Shown here: piece after piece, positions 1-8,722 of the stretch | Layout of the letters: every line of letters begins with the position of its first letter | Position numbering within the stretch: the first letter of the stretch is position 1 | Origin: Clostridia bacterium | GTDB taxonomy: Bacteria; Bacillota; Clostridia; TANB77; CAG-508 | DNA length: 40,887 nt | NCBI GenBank assembly: GCA_017434295.1 | Contig: JAFRFO010000097.1 | Location: 1-40,887, forward strand | Direction: 5' to 3' | The notes under the pieces: model-generated | Told to the model about the DNA's origin: nothing | The model's database searches: none | Seen by the model: the letters and a program-made list of their open reading frames with translations, nothing else | Made by a program: the position numbers and the translations under genes

Positions 1-141
1 AGAGAGATCAATCATAAGGACTTCGCTAGAGTTTTATCCTCGTAAGATAGCAAGTTATAATAACTCAAAACACGTATGGACATTTGATAATGGGTCTATC
101 ATTGATTTCGGATACATAGATAATGAAAATGATGTGTATCA
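1..141. repeat. Terminal direct repeat, left copy (circular contig overlap)
   Basis: The first 141 bases are identical to bases 40747-40887. The large terminase reading frame runs through the junction without a break, so the repeat is best explained as assembler overlap of a circular or circularly permuted molecule, not a genomic duplication. An overlap of exactly 141 would fit a k-mer of that size, which is an inference. A true short terminal repeat in the virion DNA cannot be excluded. Confidence 0.9.
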
Positions 142-1222
142 GTACCAAAGTGCAGAATATGATGTTATCCGTTTTGATGAGTTGACTCATTTTACTGAGT
201 ATATGTATACGTATATGATTTCACGTTGTCGTGGAGCAAACGATTATCCTAAAAGAATTAAGAGTTCTACCAATCCAGGTGGAGTAGGACACGTATGGGT
301 AAAAGAGAGATTCGTAGACATTGGACCTGCTGGAAAGATGCACGAGTGCCGTCTGGAAACAGGAGAAACTACAACAAGACTTTTTATACCGTCTTTTGTA
401 ACAGATAATAAATTCTTAATGAAACGAGATCCTGATTATGTAAAACGACTTGATGCACTACCTGAAAAAGAACGTAAAGCCTTAAAAGAAGGTAATTGGG
501 ATATATTTGATGGACAATACTTCAAAGATTTCGACCGTTCAGTACACGTAATAGAACCTTTCGATATTCCTGATAATTGGGACCGTTATCGTACAATAGA
601 CTATGGACTAGATATGTTAGCGTGTTACTGGATAGCAATCGCCCCTGATGGAAGGGAATATTGCTATAGGGAACTCTACGAAAATGATTTAATCATCTCA
701 GAAGCAGCTAAAAAGATAGTAGAAATGACTGGTGATGAGAAAATTCGTTATACATACGGACCACCAGACCTATGGAATAGGCGAAATGACACAGGAAAGA
801 ACGCATACGATATATTCCGTGAAAATGGTGTAATTATCACTAAGAGTTCAAACAATCGTATTTTAGGGTGGTATTCAGTACAAGAACATATAAAAATATA
901 CAAAATGAAAGATGAACAAACAGGCGAAGAGATGCGTATGAGCAAACTTCGCTTTTTTGATACTTGTAGGAACCTTATTCGTACACTACCAGTAATACAA
1001 AGAGATGAAAAAAATCCAAATGACTGTGCAAAACAACCTCACGAACTAACACACGCTCCTGATGCTATAAGAGGGTTCTGCATAGAACGTACAAAAGCAA
1101 CTCGAATAATGAGCGAAGAAGAGCTTTTATATGAGCAATCTAAGCGTGATAGAAGAAGATTAGGCATCTTAGGTATAGCAGGAGCAACAGCGACAAGAGA
1201 ATATATGAAATATGGAGGTTAG
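1..1222 (+). CDS. terL: Terminase large subunit, C-terminal part (continues from 40553)
   Basis: This is the 3' portion of the DNA-packaging motor; the 5' end lies at 40553 across the circular junction. The joined protein is about 471 residues, normal for podovirus terminases. The Walker B segment VIRFDE lies at about residues 120-125, followed by the coupling segment SSTNPGG. The C-terminal RNase-H-like nuclease shows the expected acidic residues in TIDYG, in GPPDLW and in APDAIRG. The product cuts concatemeric DNA and pumps it through the portal. The gene ends TATGGAGGTTAG, so its last codons contain the ribosome binding site of the next gene. Confidence 0.95.
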   Translation, partial: ERSIIRTSLEFYPRKIASYNNSKHVWTFDNGSIIDFGYIDNENDVYQYQSAEYDVIRFDELTHFTEYMYTYMISRCRGANDYPKRIKSSTNPGGVGHVWVKERFVDIGPAGKMHECRLETGETTTRLFIPSFVTDNKFLMKRDPDYVKRLDALPEKERKALKEGNWDIFDGQYFKDFDRSVHVIEPFDIPDNWDRYRTIDYGLDMLACYWIAIAPDGREYCYRELYENDLIISEAAKKIVEMTGDEKIRYTYGPPDLWNRRNDTGKNAYDIFRENGVIITKSSNNRILGWYSVQEHIKIYKMKDEQTGEEMRMSKLRFFDTCRNLIRTLPVIQRDEKNPNDCAKQPHELTHAPDAIRGFCIERTKATRIMSEEELLYEQSKRDRRRLGILGIAGATATREYMKYGG

Positions 1223-1224
1223 AT

Positions 1225-1431
1225 ATGGAAATATTTATAGCGATTCTACTAATAGCATTTATAGCAGTAGAAATTTTAAATAATAAACGTCTATGGGACT
1301 TAGAAAAGAAGATAAACGAAAAAGAAAAAATCAAACTTACACAAAAGCAAAAGAAGAAAATGGAAGAGTTAAAGAAAAATTTCGATAACTTAATGGAATA
1401 TGATGAGAATATTGCGATGAAAAGGAAGTGA
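1225..1431 (+). CDS. Small membrane-anchored coiled-coil protein
   Basis: This 68-residue protein has a hydrophobic N-terminal helix at about residues 3-18, followed by a very lysine- and glutamate-rich helical tail (about 25-60). The topology is a single N-terminal anchor with a cytoplasmic coiled coil. It sits between terminase and portal with a strong site (GGAGG) inside the terminase stop region, so it is translationally coupled to terL. I do not recognise a family. A role in packaging or head assembly is possible only by position. Confidence 0.75.
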   Translation: MEIFIAILLIAFIAVEILNNKRLWDLEKKINEKEKIKLTQKQKKKMEELKKNFDNLMEYDENIAMKRK

Positions 1432-1436
1432 AATAG

Positions 1437-3320
1437 ATGGAAATAACAAAAGATTGGGAACTATACGAAGCAGGAATAGAGTATAACCAACAAGTTTATG
1501 GTGCTGACCGTAACTATTATGAAGTTTTAGACACAAATATTGCTTTCGCAAGTGGCGACCAATGGAGAGGAGTTCAAGCAGATGGACTACCAAAACCTGT
1601 TTTTAACATCATAAAGCGTGTAAAACAGTTTAAAATCGCATCTTTAAAGGCAGATAACATCTCAATTCAACTAACTCCAATGGAATATAGACCACAATCT
1701 GAAGATATAACAATGCAACATAAGGTAAAACAAGCAGATTTAGCAAATGCTGAAATCAAAAACATCTTAGAGAACATAAATTTTGATGCTAAAAGTCGTA
1801 CACTTTTATCTGATGGATTCGATACAGGAGATTGGTGTATGCACTTTTACTTTGATATGGATGAACAACCTTATAAGAGCTATATGCCAAGCGTAAAAGG
1901 TGTAATAAAAGCAGAAATAATCGACTCTACTAATGTAATGTTTGGAAATCCAAACACTCGTCAAGTAGATAAACAACCATACATCATAATTGTAGGTAGA
2001 AATTTAGTTAAAAATCTACAAGAAGAAGCAAAAAAGAATAAATCAAGCCAAATTGACCGTATTAAAGGTGATTCTGAAACAGATTATCAGATGGGAGATA
2101 ACGGAAAAGTAGAAAATTCTGCTGATGGATATGAAAAAGCACTATATATAATCAAGTATTATAAGAAAAACGGTAAAATTTATGCTAATAAATCTACTAA
2201 AAACGCTTATATTTACAAAGAAAAAGACACAAAACTAAGTTATTATCCTATTGCGTTTAATAACTGGGAAGAAGTTAAAGGAACATATCACGGTAGAGCA
2301 GAAACTACTGGTATAATTCCTAACCAAATAGCGATAAATAAGATGTTTGCGATGGTTATTTATCATTTGATGCTAACAGCTTTTCCTACAGCAGTATATG
2401 ATGCAGATCGTATAGAGGGTTGGACTAATGAAATAGGTGCACAAATACCTGTAACTAACCTACAAGGCGACTCAATTCACAATATTGCAGGTTATTTAGA
2501 ACCAGCAACAATGAGTGGACAAATAATGAACGCTATTGAGTTAGCTATGCAATACACAAAAGAGACTTTAGGAGTAGGAGATGCTTCTTTAGGTAATGTA
2601 ACAATGAATAATGCAACTGCAATCATAGCAATACAAAAGAGTGCAGCAGTACCATTAGAGAACGTAAAAGCTGCATTATATGAATTTGTAGAAGATTCAG
2701 GAAAAATCATTGTTGATATGATGGCATCTTACTACGGACCAAGACCAGTTGTAGTACAAGGACCAAATAATGAACGTACAGTAGAGATGTTTGACTTTGG
2801 ACAACTAAAAGATATGTGGATGCACATAAAAACAGACATCGGAAACGCTTCATACTTCTCTGAAGTAGCAAGTATTCAAACATTAGATAATTTGTTAAAC
2901 AACGGTATGATAGAATTTGTTGAATATCTAAGAAGAATACCTGATGAAATCATACCTCAAAAGCAAGAACTTATAAATTCTATCGAACAAAACGACATTT
3001 ATAAACAAGCAATCTATAACTTGATGGGACAATTTATGGATACACTACCACCTGAAGTAAGAGCACAATTACTACAATTAAATCCAGAACAAATGGAACA
3101 ACGTGTCCTAGAAATGATGGGAGCATTAGATAATGGAACTCAAGGTATGGCACAAATCTCTGATATGGAGAATCCACTACCAACTCCTGAAGATCTAGCA
3201 GGAACATTACAACAAGGAGAACCTGGATTTATGGAAATGATGCAACCACAAACTGAAGTTGGAAGAGATTCAGTAAAGAAAATGCAAGATTTAGAAGAAA
3301 TAGGAGGATTACAGAGCTAA
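1437..3320 (+). CDS. Portal protein
   Basis: This 627-residue protein lies directly after terminase, where podovirus portals are found, and its length fits the P22-like portal class. The N-terminus (YYEVLDTNIAFASGDQW, then LPKPVFNIIKRVKQFK) matches the conserved start of podovirus portals. The central region has the helix-rich stem-type segment with MNNATAIIAIQ, and the C-terminus is Gln/Met/Glu-rich (PPEVRAQLLQLNPEQMEQ). It would form the dodecameric ring at one capsid vertex and dock the terminase. The next gene begins only after almost 500 non-coding bases, unusual in this tightly packed late operon. Confidence 0.9.
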   Translation: MEITKDWELYEAGIEYNQQVYGADRNYYEVLDTNIAFASGDQWRGVQADGLPKPVFNIIKRVKQFKIASLKADNISIQLTPMEYRPQSEDITMQHKVKQADLANAEIKNILENINFDAKSRTLLSDGFDTGDWCMHFYFDMDEQPYKSYMPSVKGVIKAEIIDSTNVMFGNPNTRQVDKQPYIIIVGRNLVKNLQEEAKKNKSSQIDRIKGDSETDYQMGDNGKVENSADGYEKALYIIKYYKKNGKIYANKSTKNAYIYKEKDTKLSYYPIAFNNWEEVKGTYHGRAETTGIIPNQIAINKMFAMVIYHLMLTAFPTAVYDADRIEGWTNEIGAQIPVTNLQGDSIHNIAGYLEPATMSGQIMNAIELAMQYTKETLGVGDASLGNVTMNNATAIIAIQKSAAVPLENVKAALYEFVEDSGKIIVDMMASYYGPRPVVVQGPNNERTVEMFDFGQLKDMWMHIKTDIGNASYFSEVASIQTLDNLLNNGMIEFVEYLRRIPDEIIPQKQELINSIEQNDIYKQAIYNLMGQFMDTLPPEVRAQLLQLNPEQMEQRVLEMMGALDNGTQGMAQISDMENPLPTPEDLAGTLQQGEPGFMEMMQPQTEVGRDSVKKMQDLEEIGGLQS

Positions 3321-3784
3321 TTAATTGGGATGTATATGGGAACAGGAAAGTATCATTTTAACTGTTGGAAGGGTTGGTAAGATACTTGATAAATCACTCC
3401 TGAAATGCTGCTTATAGGCAGCATAGGGTAGAAAGAAATAAAAAAATTTAAAAGAAAGAGCCAAAAAAAGTATCGGCGAACTGCTTTAATATAAGTTTGT
3501 ATAAAAAATAACCAACCTATCTGACTTTCTATCCTATGGTGTCTATAAAGGCACTATTCTAGATTTTGTCAATTTTTTGGCATAAAACAGTGCTACCTTA
3601 TTGGTAGCATAGAGTAGATATACCTAGTATTGCATTGTGAAGTTTAGAGACCTATTACGAGGGACATATAAGACAATACATATAGGGAGTGAAAGTTCAT
3701 ATTTGATAGGTCAAGAACGACTAACTCTATATCTATTCTATGGTGCTAATAAATAGCACTAAGACACATTATGTGTCTTTTTTA
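3321..3784 (+). ncRNA. Candidate large structured RNA with two tandem related domains
   Basis: No plausible gene lies in these 464 bases. Two domains share one architecture. Domain 1 has hairpin 3405-3411/3418-3424, a long helix 3423-3435/3525-3537 and hairpin 3539-3544/3549-3554. Domain 2 has hairpin 3591-3597/3603-3609, helix 3609-3621/3729-3741 and hairpin 3743-3748/3754-3759. Both 13-bp helices carry a G-U pair at the same step. Between the copies, three helix pairs differ by compensatory changes (G-C to A-U, A-U to U-A, G-C to U-A). A further helix 3348-3354/3381-3387 encloses GGTTGGT (3372-3378), which can pair with ACCAACC (3511-3517), making a pseudoknot. A terminator closes the unit. 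The family is not identified. Confidence 0.75.
3761..3783 (+). terminator. Rho-independent terminator after the structured RNA
   Basis: A perfect 8-bp stem AAGACACA/TGTGTCTT with a 3-base loop is followed by a run of six T. It lies inside the head operon, between portal and scaffold, so it would release the preceding RNA as a 3' end and reduce transcription into the capsid genes unless read through. Confidence 0.85.
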
Positions 3785-3815
3785 ATGCCCAACCATAGGC
3801 AAAGGAGGAAATTAA

Positions 3816-4682
3816 ATGGAAGATGAGAAAATTGTTGATGGTACACCAACAGAAACAATGGAATCAGACGATGACTTTTTTAATGATGTAGACGATGAAG
3901 TCTTAGGAGAAGAAAGTCAAGAATCATCAGAAGAAGAAACAAATGAGGATAGCGAACCAAGTGAAACTCAGGAAGATAATTCAGAAGATGAAAACGAAGT
4001 GGATTTTAAACCTTTGTTGGAAGAATTATCAAAGAAGGTAAAGTACAACAAAGAAAACGTAACTATTGAAAACTTAGAGGATTTAATCAATGGGTACCAA
4101 AAAGGATTGAATTACGATAAAAAAGTTCAAGAGTTAGAAAATCTACAAAATAGCAAGGCAGAGGTATATCTTAAAAAGAAAGCCGATGAATTAGGTATCT
4201 CAGTAGACGAGTATATGGACCAAGTTGAAGCTTATGAGAAACAACAAAAAGCCGAAAGGGACCAAGAAAGACTCGAAGAAATGATTGAAAGCGGAGTGCC
4301 TGAAGAACTTGCTAAAGAAGTAATTGCTACAGCAGAGTTACGTAGGCAATTACAATTAAAAGAAAACGAACTAAAGGAAAAGGAAAAACAAACAGAGGCG
4401 AAAGAAAAAGAAGAAAAAGAATACCAAGACTTTCTTAAAAACTTTCCCGATGTCAATCCTGAAGATATTCCTAAAGAAGTTTTCGAGGAAGCAGTAAATT
4501 CTGATTTAAGTTCTGCTTATATGAAATATAAAATGAAAGATTTAGAAAACCAATTAAAAATAGCAAAACAAAATGAAGAAAATTCTGCATCCACAGTCGG
4601 AGGAGTTACTAATACAGGAACTACCAAAGAAAACCATATAAGCGATCCGTTCTTAGAAGGATTTAGCGAAGAAGAATATTAA
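3816..4682 (+). CDS. Scaffolding protein
   Basis: This 288-residue protein is strongly acidic at its N-terminus (long Glu/Asp/Ser runs up to about residue 65). A predicted coiled coil covers about 90-250 (repeated KEKEKQTEAKEKEEKEY-type sequence), and the C-terminus is short and variable. Position directly before the major capsid gene, length and composition match phage scaffolds, which line the procapsid interior and leave before DNA fills the head. The start ATG follows AAAGGAGGAA. It is the first gene after the structured RNA and its terminator, so its expression depends on read-through or on an unrecognised promoter. Confidence 0.88.
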   Translation: MEDEKIVDGTPTETMESDDDFFNDVDDEVLGEESQESSEEETNEDSEPSETQEDNSEDENEVDFKPLLEELSKKVKYNKENVTIENLEDLINGYQKGLNYDKKVQELENLQNSKAEVYLKKKADELGISVDEYMDQVEAYEKQQKAERDQERLEEMIESGVPEELAKEVIATAELRRQLQLKENELKEKEKQTEAKEKEEKEYQDFLKNFPDVNPEDIPKEVFEEAVNSDLSSAYMKYKMKDLENQLKIAKQNEENSASTVGGVTNTGTTKENHISDPFLEGFSEEEY

Positions 4683-4702
4683 AAAAGAGAGGATGATAAA
4701 TA

Positions 4703-5599
4703 ATGGCAGAACAAATTCATTTAGCCGAGAAATATTCAAGCAAAGTTGCTGAAAGATTTAAAATGAAATCATTAGCAACAGGATTTACTAATAGAGATTA
4801 TGATTGGGATGGAGTTAAAACAATTAAGATTTATTCAATTCCTACAGTACCTCTATATGATTACAATAGAAATGGAAAGGTATATCAAGTTGGTTCAAAC
4901 GATACATATCCACCTTCAGGAAATGATGGAGTATCACGTTATGGACAATTAAATGATTTACAAGATAGCATTCAAACAGCAACTATCACTCAAGATAAAT
5001 CATTTACTTTCATAATCGATAAAGGTGATAAGATGGATTCAATGAACGTAAGAGATGCAGGAAAAGCGTTAAGACGTGAAATTGATGAAGTTATTGTACC
5101 TACTCAAGATAAATATACATTTAGTGTTATTGAAAGTGCTGCAGTAGCAAATTCAATGACTGGTTCAGGTTCATTAAGCAAAGAAAATGTATATGCAGCT
5201 TTCTTAGCAGGACAAACTGCTTTAGATAATAAGTTAGTACCTGCTGGTGGAAGAGTTGCAGCAGTTAACGCTTCAACATTAGCATTACTAAAACAAGATG
5301 ACTCTTTTGTTAAAGCTAGTGAAATCGGACAAAAGATGTTAATAAATGGACAAGTAGGAGAATTAGATGGAATTAAAATTGTTAAAGTTCCTGATAGTTA
5401 TCTACCTGCTGGTTGTGCATTTATAATTACTCACCCATCTGTAACAGTTAAAGCTGAAAAATTAGCAGATTATAAGATTCATACTAATCCACCTTTCATA
5501 AGTGGAAACTTAGTTGAAGGTAGAATTTACTATGATGCTTTCGTATTAGATGCTAAGAAAGATGGAGTATATGCACATTTAGGAACAGCAAGTCTATAG
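4703..5599 (+). CDS. Major capsid protein
   Basis: This 298-residue protein follows the scaffold. It begins MAEQIHLAEKYSSKVAERF, the style of N-terminus seen in podovirus HK97-fold capsid proteins. The middle contains a helix-rich segment (LRREIDEVIVPTQDKYTF) like the capsid spine helix and the A-domain-like end GNLVEGRIYYDAFVLDAKK. It would build the icosahedral shell. The stop codon is followed within six bases by two strong RNA hairpins. Confidence 0.9.
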   Translation: MAEQIHLAEKYSSKVAERFKMKSLATGFTNRDYDWDGVKTIKIYSIPTVPLYDYNRNGKVYQVGSNDTYPPSGNDGVSRYGQLNDLQDSIQTATITQDKSFTFIIDKGDKMDSMNVRDAGKALRREIDEVIVPTQDKYTFSVIESAAVANSMTGSGSLSKENVYAAFLAGQTALDNKLVPAGGRVAAVNASTLALLKQDDSFVKASEIGQKMLINGQVGELDGIKIVKVPDSYLPAGCAFIITHPSVTVKAEKLADYKIHTNPPFISGNLVEGRIYYDAFVLDAKKDGVYAHLGTASL

Positions 5600-5604
5600 T
5601 ATAA

Positions 5605-5661
5605 ATCAAGAGTTTATCTCTTGATATAAGCAAGGCGACCCCTCCTTGCTTATATGAGGGG
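5605..5661 (+). other. Hairpin plus H-type pseudoknot after the capsid gene
   Basis: Just after the capsid stop, ATCAAGAG (5605-5612) pairs with CTCTTGAT (5618-5625). An overlapping 12-bp stem pairs 5624-5635 with 5644-5655 around an 8-base loop. The loop bases CCCCT (5639-5643) are complementary to AGGGG (5657-5661) just downstream, allowing an H-type pseudoknot. There is no T-run, so this is not an ordinary terminator. Likely roles are 3' protection of the capsid message or control of the next gene, whose ribosome binding site starts a few bases later. Confidence 0.65.
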
Positions 5662-5676
5662 ATAAAGGAGGTAAAT

Positions 5677-6084
5677 ATGTTAGCAGAAGAAGTATTTAGA
5701 ATAACAATGGCTATGATAGATGAAATGACAACAGCGGGAGAATTAAACGAAACTACAACTGCAGAATATCGTGCAAAAGCACCTTCGATTTTATCTATGT
5801 TACAAGCTGAGTTAATAGGCATAGAAAACAGATATAGAGATTCAAAAGAACAAATCTCACCAGTACCAATAGAGAGTTTAGACCAACCTTTACAAATAGA
5901 TGTAATAAAAGCAACGACATTACTAACAAATGGTTTGGCTGCAAACTTAATGGTAGTTGAAGACAAAACATTAGCAAGTTTCTTTGAACAAAGATATGAA
6001 GAGATGAAAGGTTTATTCTTAAAACCAAAGCCAAGAAAACCAGAAACAAGACGAGATGTTTATGACTCTACACTAAATTATTAG
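5677..6084 (+). CDS. Head-tail connector (adaptor-like) protein
   Basis: This 135-residue mostly helical protein lies between capsid and nozzle genes. Its N-terminal helices (EVFRITMAMIDEMTTAGELN) and PLQIDVIKATTLLTNGLAANLMV-type segment resemble small podovirus adaptors that bind under the portal. The assignment rests on size, helical content and position. The start follows AAAGGAGGTAAAT. Confidence 0.6.
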   Translation: MLAEEVFRITMAMIDEMTTAGELNETTTAEYRAKAPSILSMLQAELIGIENRYRDSKEQISPVPIESLDQPLQIDVIKATTLLTNGLAANLMVVEDKTLASFFEQRYEEMKGLFLKPKPRKPETRRDVYDSTLNY

Positions 6085-6094
6085 GAGGTAGATT

Positions 6095-8158
6095 ATGGCA
6101 GTAATAAAAGCAGACAAAGCAACAAAACCAACTACAATAGATAAATTCTTAGGTTTGAATTTATCAGATACAGGAGATACACAAATATCTTTAGGTGAAT
6201 CAGGAAATATGACTAATTTTTATATAACTGATGATTTGAAACTAAGAAAAATATGTGGTTATCAAATATTTAAACAATTCGAAGAACCAATAAAAGGTAT
6301 TTTTTCAGCTAAGATAGGAGATAATAAATATCTACTTGTTGCAAGTGGTAGCAAATTATATTATTTTGATGGAGATTTATTGAATAGCAACTTTGAAGTT
6401 GTACCTGAAAAATACCAAACATTTACTGGAGATGGAGATGAAACAACATTTCAATTATCAAAAACAAATGTAGACTCTATAGATAAAGTTTATATAAATG
6501 GTGAAGAACAAACTACGGGATGGAGTGGGGATACAGTAACAGGAGAAATAACTTTTGTAGAAGCCCCAGCAGATAAAGCATTTATAAGAGTCTTATATAC
6601 TAAACCAATTACTTTTGTAGAAGCAGGAACCATTTCTGGTGGAGATGCTTCTTTTTTTGAGTTTGATAATTGTGTTTATATACTATGCGGAGAATATTAT
6701 AAATTTTATAAAAATCAAAGTAACGAAATGGTTGTTTCACCAGTATATGGTTATACACCAACAGTATTTATAAATACCCCTGCTGGAGCAAACGGTGGTG
6801 GAACTATCTATGAAGAAATAAATATGTTATCACCATACAAAAGACAAACTTTCAACGGTGATGGTTCGACAAAACAATTTAAAATTGCACAAATACCTGA
6901 TTCTATAACTTCGGTTAAAGTATGGGATGGTAGTGCTTGGAATAGTGCTGCATATACAGCGGCATCAGATGTTATAACAATTACAACTGCTCCTTCTCAA
7001 GGGCAGGATAATGTAGAAATAATATGGTCTAAAGATGATAATGATAGAAACATAATAGCAGGTATGAAATTCGGAACAGTCTTTGGTGGAGATGTAGATA
7101 CAAGAGTATTCTTATACGGAAATCCAAGTTGTCAAAACAGAGTCTACTTTAGTGCTATTTCTTATGCAAATGATATAGCCGTACCTAGTGCAGAATATTT
7201 TCCTGCAACTGCACAAGTAGATATAGGACCTTTAAACTTTGCAGTAACAGATTTAACAAGACAATATGATCGCTTGTTAGCAACTACAAATAAACCAGAA
7301 GCATATTACTTAACAATATCGCTAGAACAGCTTCCTGTAACATTAGCAGATGATAGTACAGCTACTCGTTATGTACCAGCTGTAAGTACATTTCCTTTAA
7401 ACGGAGCACACGGTAATATTGCTCCAGGTCAAGGACAGTTGTTAATGAATTATCCAGTAACATTTGAAGATGGTGCGATAATACAATGGAAAGCAACTAA
7501 CGTAAGAGATGAAAAAAATGCCGAAGATATAGGGCAAAAAATAAAATTAGATTTAGACAAAATACAAATTCACAATATAAAAACATTAGATTTGCAAGAA
7601 CATAATCAGTTATGGATAATATACGAAAATGAAGCTTGGATATATAACTACTACAATCAAACATATTCAAGACTTAAATTTCCTCAAAACGTAAATATGA
7701 CGAATATATGTTCGTTAGATGGAAAAGTATATATGAGTACAAATGATAATGAAATTGTAAAATTTGATGAAATATTTACAACTTACGGTGGTGAAACAAT
7801 AGAAGCATATTGGGAAATGAATTTTTCGGACTTTGGAGTACCATACTTGAGAAAAACAATGGGAAAATTATGGGTGTTAATGCAACCACAAAACTGGTCA
7901 AGTGCAGACATTAATTTCATATCAAATGTTGCTGAAAGCACAATTTCAAAACATATCGAATATAAGAAACAATGGTTTGATGATGTTCACTTTGGAGATT
8001 TCAGTTTTAAATCTTCAACAAATCCACAACCATTTAAACTAAAATTAAAAGCAAAAAAATTCACTAATTTAAAAATAACAATAAAAAATGAAGAAAACTC
8101 TACTTGCACAATACTATCATTAGTGTTACAAGTAGAAAGTTTCGGATATAGTAAATAG
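6095..8158 (+). CDS. Tail nozzle or hub-like protein
   Basis: This 687-residue, beta-strand-rich protein lies right after the connector. The N-terminal part (LGLNLSDTGDTQISLGESGNMTNFYIT, split by short insertions) and repeated short strands such as IGDNKYLLVASGSKLYYFDG and LDGKVYMSTNDNEIVKFDE suggest a beta-propeller-type fold, as in podovirus nozzle and tail-hub proteins. Two duplicated segments, QTFTGDGDETTFQLSKT at about residue 110 and QTFNGDGSTKQFKIAQI at about 250, look like repeated immunoglobulin-like insertions. It probably forms the tube below the portal. The exact homologue was not identified. Confidence 0.65.
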   Translation: MAVIKADKATKPTTIDKFLGLNLSDTGDTQISLGESGNMTNFYITDDLKLRKICGYQIFKQFEEPIKGIFSAKIGDNKYLLVASGSKLYYFDGDLLNSNFEVVPEKYQTFTGDGDETTFQLSKTNVDSIDKVYINGEEQTTGWSGDTVTGEITFVEAPADKAFIRVLYTKPITFVEAGTISGGDASFFEFDNCVYILCGEYYKFYKNQSNEMVVSPVYGYTPTVFINTPAGANGGGTIYEEINMLSPYKRQTFNGDGSTKQFKIAQIPDSITSVKVWDGSAWNSAAYTAASDVITITTAPSQGQDNVEIIWSKDDNDRNIIAGMKFGTVFGGDVDTRVFLYGNPSCQNRVYFSAISYANDIAVPSAEYFPATAQVDIGPLNFAVTDLTRQYDRLLATTNKPEAYYLTISLEQLPVTLADDSTATRYVPAVSTFPLNGAHGNIAPGQGQLLMNYPVTFEDGAIIQWKATNVRDEKNAEDIGQKIKLDLDKIQIHNIKTLDLQEHNQLWIIYENEAWIYNYYNQTYSRLKFPQNVNMTNICSLDGKVYMSTNDNEIVKFDEIFTTYGGETIEAYWEMNFSDFGVPYLRKTMGKLWVLMQPQNWSSADINFISNVAESTISKHIEYKKQWFDDVHFGDFSFKSSTNPQPFKLKLKAKKFTNLKITIKNEENSTCTILSLVLQVESFGYSK

Positions 8159-8169
8159 GAGGTAAAGAA

Positions 8170-8712
8170 ATGAATACAAGTATTCCATCAGCAGATGACA
8201 TTGTAACAAATGTAATACACAGTTTATCTGACAATCCAAATGAATCAGGTTTATCTGCTGAAGAGTTAAAAACAGCTTTTGATACTGGTTCAAGTAATAT
8301 AAAAGCATATTTAAAAACTTTAAAAACAGCTTTGGAAACAAAGTTTGCTGGAATATATCCAGTAGGATCTATTTATATGAGCGTTAACGATGTAAATCCA
8401 TCAACACTTTTTGGTGGTACTTGGGAAAGAATACAAGATAAATTCTTATTAAGTGCAGGTAACACATATACAGCAGGAGATACAGGTGGGTCAGCCACAG
8501 TAACACTAACAGAAAATCAAATGCCTTCACATAGACACAACATACATTATAGAACTAATGTTGCAGCATCAGGTAATAGTGGATTGTGGGTGCTAGGTGG
8601 TTCTACTTATAGTGGAAAAAGCACTTCAACTAATGATTCAGCAGGTGGTGGAGAAGCACATAACAATATGCCACCTTATTTAGTTGTATATATGTGGAAG
8701 AGAACAGGTTAG
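8170..8712 (+). CDS. Tail-collar-type adhesin
   Basis: This 180-residue protein has a short helical N-terminus (about 1-60), then YPVGSIYMSVN (63-73), LFGGTWERIQDKFLL (80-94) and MPSHRH (118-123), and ends with MPPYLVVYMWKRTG. This GSIY...P...FGGTWERI pattern is the phage collar/fibre-tip domain known from many short tail fibres, often trimeric. The protein is short, so it may be an auxiliary tip or anchor. Confidence 0.75.
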   Translation: MNTSIPSADDIVTNVIHSLSDNPNESGLSAEELKTAFDTGSSNIKAYLKTLKTALETKFAGIYPVGSIYMSVNDVNPSTLFGGTWERIQDKFLLSAGNTYTAGDTGGSATVTLTENQMPSHRHNIHYRTNVAASGNSGLWVLGGSTYSGKSTSTNDSAGGGEAHNNMPPYLVVYMWKRTG

Positions 8713-8722
8713 GAGGTAGAAT

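Noticed and set aside
5597..5640. Stop-codon read-through of the capsid gene driven by the pseudoknot
   Set aside because: In frame after TAG, another stop (TAA) follows after nine codons, so read-through would add only a trivial tail.
5553..6049. Long minus-strand open frames over the connector gene
   Set aside because: They have no ribosome binding sites and low-complexity Leu/Ser/Phe-rich products, typical of the antisense of AT-rich genes.
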